DNA of 64,000 bases, from the NCBI RefSeq assembly GCF_947507565.1, contig NC_089181.1:2489614-2553613 (forward strand), read 5' to 3'. A program made the translations under genes and the position numbers. Below, piece by piece: positions 59,024 to 64,000 of the stretch. The stretch's first letter is position 1, and each line of letters starts with the position of its first letter. A model generated the notes under the pieces. That model saw only the letters and a list, made by a program, of their open reading frames with translations. It had not been told where the DNA came from and ran no database searches. The stretch comes from Oscarella lobularis (taxonomy: Eukaryota > Porifera > Homoscleromorpha > Homosclerophorida > Oscarellidae).

Positions 59024-59330
59024 CTAAATAAAACCGGCCCAACTCGAGCCAGAGAGGTTAAACGCGGCGCAAACGCAGGGGATTCAATCCCCTACTCCCG
59101 TGGCATGAGTGATAAACTGCTACCCCACTTGGGCAAGACGCGGTGGGTTACAATAGCGGTCCACCTGTGCCTTGGTATATAAAGGCACCCCCGGGACAGA
59201 TGGGTTACTGTCTCCCCGAATGGGGGCCTGGGTGAAAGGTTCCCTCTTTACGAAGACGCCGGGAGGATGTTAGTTTTCTCTGAGACACTTCCGGGTTACT
59301 TCCGGGTTTATTAAATAAAATAATACGGAT
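59024..59330 (-). repeat. Probable tRNA-Gly-derived short interspersed element
   Basis: The minus strand from 59141 to 59066 reads like a decayed tRNA-Gly(GCC). There is an A-box-like area (CAAGTGGGGTAGCAG) and an anticodon arm with loop ATGCCAC (anticodon GCC) on a five-pair stem with one mismatch. A perfect five-pair T arm with a seven-base loop (AGGGGATTGAATCCCCT) covers the B box. The acceptor ends do not pair, so it is not a working tRNA gene. Flanking structured GC-rich sequence (59160-59320, with TATATAAAGG and CCGGGTTACTTCCGGGTTT direct repeat) may be part of the element. Borders are uncertain and no second copy is in the window. Confidence 0.45.
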
Positions 59331-59370
59331 TCCTCTACTGAGCAGTGCGCGGACAGTTTTTAACTACTAA

Positions 59371-59392
59371 CGGGGTCTTGCCCAGGACCCCG
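59371..59392. repeat. Inverted repeat, 7-bp stem
   Basis: CGGGGTC and GACCCCG flank an 8-base loop. GC-rich hairpin of unknown role; next to another arm pair GAGCA/TGCTC at 59397-59420. Confidence 0.6.
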
Positions 59393-59882
59393 GAGTGAGC
59401 AGTCCTTTAGGTCATGCTCAGGACCATAGCACGCGATCTGCACCACGCGAATTCTACTTGCAACCGCGCGCTACTTAATTCCTATAAAAAAAAGTGTGTT
59501 TTTCCTTCGACTTCGCATCCTCCCAGGTCACGAGCTCTTCCGGTGCCGTCGGGGAACGTCAACATCTTCCCAGCACGTGTTCGTCACAAGGTATGCGCGC
59601 GCACATGATTGCGCAACATCCTGTCATCGTGTGACCACGAGAGAATGATGTAATCGGTCCCTTCATCAAAAGCTCCGACCGAACCACCTTTGCACTTTTG
59701 CATCAGCCAAGCGTCGTGAAAGCTCAGTTCCTCATTCGCCGACGAAAATTACGTCCTTCGAAGAATACTGGGACCACGACGCCGTTCGTGTAATTAACGT
59801 CAATTCGTACGCGACGACCGCCGCCGAATCGCGCCCGCCTTCTTACTCCGGCGTCGCACCCGCAAGCGCACCGTGCACTGGG

Positions 59883-60572
59883 ATGGCACAGCAGAGATTC
59901 TTCTACCAAGACGACGACGACAACGAGACAGGACATCCGCGTAAAGACGAATTGGTCTTAGTTCCGTATCACTATCACGCCGACGACGCCGGCGCAATCT
60001 ACGAACGCGAAGACGCCGTCGATTTGTCGGCGTTTATCGGGAACCAAGAGGTGGCCGCCGCCCATCCGGAGTTGCTCGAGGAGCTCCTCAAGCCGAGTAG
60101 GTTCATGAACGCGAAGCCGACGCCCGAGACCACGTTTCAAGTGCTGCGTCATTCGACGTCTTCTTCGTTATCCGGGACGGGAACGCCGACGTCAGCTCCA
60201 GCCTATCAAACTCAGTCAATGCTCAGTCTCGACGCCGCCGCCGCGGCGGCGTCGGCGAGCGAGAGCGCCAACGCGTCGCGGTGTACCTCGCCGACGACGA
60301 CGGCGACGTCGAAACGCAAGAGAAAGAATCACGTCGACAAGAACAGCGACGAATATCGCAAGCGACGCGAACGAAATAACATGGCCGTGAAAAAGAGTCG
60401 CGAAAAATCGCGCCAACGATCGATGGAGACCGAACAGAAGGTCCACGAGCTGTCGGTCGAGAATCAACGACTCCAGAATCGAATCGTTCTCCTAACGAAA
60501 GAGCTAGAAGTATTGAAAAGTCTTTTTGCGAGCAATCAGCAGACGCTGAGCGGTCGCATCGAAAGCAGTTGA
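59883..60572 (+). CDS. CEBP: C/EBP-family bZIP transcription factor
   Basis: Intronless gene of 229 residues. The C-terminal bZIP reads SDEYRKRRERNNMAVKKSRE in the basic region, with the RxxRxxNNxAVxxSR pattern specific to C/EBP, then KVHELSVENQRLQNRIVLLT in the leucine zipper and KELEVLKSLF at the end. The N-terminal part has a short conserved-looking stretch AAAHPELLEELLKPSRF, similar to the C/EBP activation-domain blocks near 'DEFLADLF'-type motifs, then low-complexity Ala/Ser/Thr. Binds palindromic ATTGCGCAAT-type sites as a dimer. Single-exon structure is common for C/EBP genes. The ATG at 59883 is the first in frame. Confidence 0.92.
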   Translation: MAQQRFFYQDDDDNETGHPRKDELVLVPYHYHADDAGAIYEREDAVDLSAFIGNQEVAAAHPELLEELLKPSRFMNAKPTPETTFQVLRHSTSSSLSGTGTPTSAPAYQTQSMLSLDAAAAAASASESANASRCTSPTTTATSKRKRKNHVDKNSDEYRKRRERNNMAVKKSREKSRQRSMETEQKVHELSVENQRLQNRIVLLTKELEVLKSLFASNQQTLSGRIESS

Positions 60573-61145
60573 TCCATTTGACTCCGTAGCGTTCTATAGT
60601 ACCTAGTTAGATAGATTGGAACATGATTTCATTTTCTCGTTAATTTGACAGATTCTACCTTCGGGGGAAAGAAGGTGGTTTAGAATCCTTTTGTTTTTTT
60701 TTTGAGCTGGTAGCCTGGTACGTAACACTCACTCACTCATTCACTATTACGCATTTACCTGTGATGAAAATTTCAATACATAATAAAAAACAATGGCAAA
60801 TTGATGACGGTGTAAAATAGGGAGAGCGAAGGGGGGGGGCCTATATGTGGGGTGCACTACGATCTCTAACGTCTACCGTTTTCTTGAGACTCGCTCCCTT
60901 ACGAATGTCACTGAGAAGCGCCGTTCTTTCTTTCGGTGCCGCCGCCTTACGCGTTTCTGCTGGTGGTGGAGGAGGAGGAGGAGGAGCGATTTGCTTCGGC
61001 ATTGGCGAAGGCGCTGAGAGTACGGACGCCGGCCGGCTACTGTCACTGGCAATTGAATCCGGATACCTTGGACCTGATTCTCTTCGACGCTTTGAGCTGG
61101 AATGACGACGTCAGAACCAATCGCATAACTAAAGTGTATTTTGTC
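60573..61145. other. Between convergent C/EBP and Slob-like genes; doubtful open frames
   Basis: About 570 bp. From 60845 a plus-strand ATG frame runs to 61105 (MWGALRSLTSTVFLRLAPLR, mitochondrial-leader-like), and an overlapping frame at 60936-61160 without ATG reads ALAKALRVRTPAGYCHWQLN. The region may hold a small gene, but no splice model or family supports it. A G-run lies at 60830-60838. Confidence 0.3.
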
Positions 61146-62976
61146 TCACCCTCCCGTTGACGCAATTTTGCCTCTTCGTACAGCTTTCAATAACGGTTTG
61201 CTCACCGCGGGGATCGTGACCTTGTGGAGCAAAATGAAGCACGCAATCGAAATCAATATTCTTACTCACAGCTGAAGCATCGTAATGCTGAATCTCCTTT
61301 GGCTTGAATTGCTCGAAAAATACGCTCTGCGCAAGTTCTTTCACTTTCGGATAGCTCCTGTCTTCGTCTTCACTGGGAAAGATGAATTTGAGAAGCTATA
61401 ATTGTACTCGTTCGTATTATAGTCAATCTTCTTTTTGTTCTTACAGCTACGACGTCTGCTGAAGCTTTACACATTCTGTAGTCCTTGTCGGTGAGTCGCG
61501 ACGCGTTTCGAGGAAGAGCCAAGCCTGTAGCCATTTCATAAATCATGTGACCTGAGAAGATTTGCGTGTATTATTAGAGAAATGAGTCGACTCTTCGCTT
61601 TGCTACACGCGTTACCGAATAGTATCACTTCCGCATCCTGTTCATTATTTCTAAACGCTTTTTTCAGCTTTGGATTCAAGCCCAGCATCGTCTGCTCATA
61701 TCCGCTCAATCTTAAAGAATACGTCTAAATTAATTGATTGATGAAAAACAGCGATTCTGGAGTCTCACCGACAAACACGACTGTATACTATAACATTTCC
61801 CACGTGCAGGTGAACGCAAGGCGGAAATCCTTTTGACTTCAAGAATAGCAACGCCTAAAGAAGAAATATAAAATATATAATACATATAATTTTGTTCATG
61901 TAGTACCTCTAGCACTTGACGACCGTACTTGGCAATAGCAGCGCTGCTCAGAGGACGACCAAGTGGTCGCGAGTTCTGCTTGCTATCCGAGTCCAATGGA
62001 CTCGTCTGAGGAGATCGACGTTTCTTATGTACTCCGTCTGGTCTCTCGTCGCTTTCTTACCCCATAGATCAAGTCTCGGAGACTTCCTTTGCTTGAGAAC
62101 GGTTGCACGACGACCGAATAGCGTTGATTCGTGTCAAACGCAACGGTTCGAATGAACTGAAGATAGGGATGCTAGCGATAGGGGGAAAAAAAAAGTGACG
62201 TCAATGGAGGAGCGGACGTCTCCTCTCACTTTCAGTGCAGCAAAGAGCTGCTGTAAGTTCAGCGCCGTATTCTGCGTCATTGGCAACGAGCAAGTATTGC
62301 TGTAAGGAAGCTGAAAAAGAGATGAAGATCAATGTATCTATTTTTTTATTTCTTACCATAGACAATAGGAAATCTTCCTGGCCTCGCGACTCCCTCACAA
62401 TGAACCAATACTTATCGAGACGCCATCCTAGAAATAAAAAAAATGATGTGAAAAATAACTAATTATATATTTCATTTATGATAAACGAACCGAGTGCCTG
62501 ATATTGACTATACACTTCGTAGTCGTGCGAAGTTCTTAGATAGAACTGACAGCGAAGAAGCGCCGTTTCTGGGGAGGAAAACGAATGAATAGAAGGGGCG
62601 GGGACCAAACATCATCCTACTGTACTCTCTACCTTTTTCTTTTGCCTGTCGCGTTCGCATGCTCAGTTCAAGCGATTCGGAAAAGCCGAGTTCTTCTTTT
62701 CCGTTCAACGAGCTGCCGGTCAACGGCAAATAGGTGCGAAGACGATCGCGATGGCTACGAGGGGGAAAACGTGTTCGTTTTCGTTTTCTTTACGGGGGCC
62801 TCGATTGCTCACCGACGACGGTAGATGCACCAGACGACGAAAACGATTATGAGAAGAAAGGCACATCCTGCGACGATCGGAACCTGATGAGAACGCGCGT
62901 CGAATTCCTCGTGCACTGCACGAATCTGCGACTTCGTTACCCATATGTGATCTTTGAGAAAGGAAATGACGCTCAT
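61146..62976 (-). CDS. Slob/PXK-like membrane-anchored pseudokinase
   Basis: Related to Drosophila Slob (slowpoke-binding protein) and vertebrate PXK. The start at 62976 opens MSVISFLKDHIWVTKSQIRA; a transmembrane segment VPIVAGCAFLLIIVFVVWCI follows. Then FYLRTSHDYEVYSQYQALG, WRLDKYWFIVRESRG, a helix with LNLQQLFAALK, and the kinase-like part: HPYLQFIRTVAFDTNQRYSV, SKGSLRDLIYG, AKYGRQVLEVLLFLKSKGFP, HLHVGNVIVYS (in place of HRDxxxxN) and RLSGYEQTMLG (in place of DFG). VILFGHMIYEMATG follows. The end is SKPLLKAVRRGKIASTGG. Catalytic Asp residues are missing, so a pseudokinase is likely. The transmembrane N-terminus replaces the PX domain of PXK. Exon borders near 61200-61260 are by eye. Confidence 0.8.
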
Positions 62977-63115
62977 CGCGCTCGCTTTCGTCGTTTTTTT
63001 AGTTCGAGTGAGTTGGGCAGGCGCATATCACGTGTCGCGCGGAGTCCCGTGATTCGGCGGAAAGGGGCGTGTATTCTACAAAAATTCAAAAATATACATT
63101 TAGGAAAGCAAACTC

Positions 63116-64000
63116 TCAGTCGCTTTCGCATTCGCTTTCGTCCGGATCATAATTGATAGGAATTTCAATTTCCATACAGTAAACGTAACTTTCACTTGAG
63201 GATTCGTTGTTGGCATCTGCACTTGTCACACATTTCTTACTGGAAGAGATTTTCAGCCCCGAGGTACCAGCCGAAACGCTGACCGGAACGTAATCTCCTC
63301 CCCCGTTGCCTTGACGACGACACTGCCGTCCCAAATCGGGCTCCGATGTCGAATCCATGCCGCTCAGACTACTCAAGTTGCCAAGCGACAACGACGATCC
63401 TGACTCGGATGACAGAGGAAGAGTATAGTCGACGGGACTGGCGTCGTCTTCAACGGGAACCACTGGCAGGGGTCTATGAATGACGCCGTGTCGTCGATTT
63501 GCAACGCGTTCAACGTCTTCGGCCGTCAATTGACGAATTTTTGTATCGTTGAAATTGTCGTCGCCGTCGTCTTTTTCTTCCGCCTCTTTCGTTTTCGGCT
63601 TTTGCCTTTTTCGTCCGTTTGCCGGCGTCCACGGCGTGGGCAACGTAATTGTATCCGGTCTGATCGATGCTTGGTTTTCAACCTTATCAATTATTGGATC
63701 ATCGTCTGAATTATGTTTCTTGTACAATCCTTCGAGCCCCGAAAAATCGCCTTGGCCACGTTGAGTTTGTGACTGGTATGAATGATAATAGAGCGTCAAT
63801 TTCGGTGTAGAGAAAGACCACCTACCTCTTTGGAATCATATGGAGTTACAGTTGATTTGCTTCGAATCTTGTCCGTTTTGTGACAGACAGCACTGAAGCA
63901 TCCCTGATGAAGCGACGTGCAAGCGCCGCTTGTTGAGTTATGCTCCAAAGGCGCACTGTGTCTCAAACTAAAAAAAAGAATTAGCCCAACGAAGTGAAGC
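63116..64000 (-). CDS. Unrecognised protein, C-terminal part (5' end outside window)
   Basis: Two exons are visible: 63826-63967 and 63116-63772. The first reads LRHSAPLEHNSTSGACTSLH and CFSAVCHKTDKIRSKSTVTP. The second reads DFSGLEGLYKKHNSDDDPII, TLPTPWTPANGRKRQKPKTK, RQLTAEDVERVANRRHGVIH, then Ser-rich text, and ends EIEIPINYDPDESECESD. The Ser/Asp-rich, unstructured character suits a cytosolic tail of a receptor or a scaffold, but no family is recognised. The acceptor at 63968-63970 shows that the gene continues to the right. The stop lies 140 bp from the Slob-like start, same strand. Confidence 0.6.

Larger units (their letters stand above)
58743..59882. other. Intergenic, ThiF-like gene to C/EBP
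   Basis: About 1.1 kb. A possible alternative 3' end of the ThiF-like gene lies at 58825-59027. A tRNA-derived element, inverted repeats and the C/EBP 5' UTR/promoter follow. A small plus-strand ORF at 59414-59608 has an ATG but no recognisable similarity and is not called. Confidence 0.45.

Noticed and set aside
59066-59141. Functional tRNA-Gly gene on the minus strand
   Set aside because: Anticodon and T arms fit, but the acceptor strands do not pair and the D arm is irregular, so it was called a tRNA-derived repeat instead.
60845-61160. Two overlapping plus-strand frames, one mitochondrial-leader-like
   Set aside because: Only one has an ATG, they compete for the same bases, and no splice sites or family support either. 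Left as doubtful in the intergenic entry.
1-64000. Prokaryotic features (operons, CRISPR, Shine-Dalgarno sites)
   Set aside because: Spliced genes and animal families throughout show this is eukaryotic nuclear DNA.

Overview
This is nuclear DNA of an early-branching animal with a compact genome. About 28 protein-coding genes fit in 64 kb on both strands, and most introns are only 45-120 bp with GT..AG borders. Animal-specific families are present: Salvador (Hippo pathway), a TGF-beta ligand, C/EBP, a TRERF1/MIDEAS-type ELM2-SANT factor and an iRhom-like rhomboid. Ciliary genes are present too: a radial-spoke head protein and MKS1. Intron size, TCG/CGA-rich coding sequence and gene content fit a sponge, perhaps a homoscleromorph. 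That assignment is an inference; no rRNA or mitochondrial marker is in the window.

Layout. 1-10 kb: a radial-spoke gene cut by the left edge (-), SAV1 (+), MKS1 (+), EXOC8 (+). 10-16 kb: a secreted bursicon-like cystine-knot protein (+) and a long coiled-coil gene resembling CCDC175 (+). 16-24.5 kb, all minus: neudesin (NENF), a secreted family-8 polysaccharide lyase, HIBCH and SRBD1. 24.6-30 kb: ABCB10 (+) converging on a TGF-beta ligand (-). 30.6-36.3 kb: an unrecognised small gene (-), a YqaJ-type nuclease (-), WDR20 (+) and a membrane-anchored JmjC/cupin protein (-). 36.4-48.5 kb: two PP2A B56 subunit genes on either side of the TRERF1/MIDEAS homolog, all plus. 49-55.4 kb: an unrecognised small gene (+), MEA1 (-), TOMM20 (+), ACOT8 (+), the iRhom-like rhomboid (+), a C6orf120 homolog (-) and HMBS (+). 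55.4-64 kb: a ThiF/E1-like gene with an unusual C-terminal part (+), a tRNA-derived element, C/EBP (+), a Slob/PXK-like pseudokinase (-) and the 3' end of an unidentified gene (-).

The genes do not form one pathway. They are mostly housekeeping and regulatory genes, many arranged head-to-head with 54-211 bp between start codons. The most striking point is linkage. From memory of human maps, many of these genes lie on 14q (SAV1, CCDC175, PPP2R5E/C, MIDEAS, WDR20), 6p21.1 (TRERF1, PPP2R5D, MEA1) and 1q32-42 (PPP2R5A, NENF, EXOC8, ABCB10, TOMM20). The window may preserve a piece of an ancestral animal linkage group.

Individual surprises are an iRhom-type protein that keeps the catalytic Ser and His, a TGF-beta ligand without the interchain cysteine, a bursicon-like cystine knot, a PL8 lyase, and a ThiF-plus-kinase-like protein. 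Exon borders were read by eye from frame and splice signals. CDS spans below run from start codon to stop codon and include introns.
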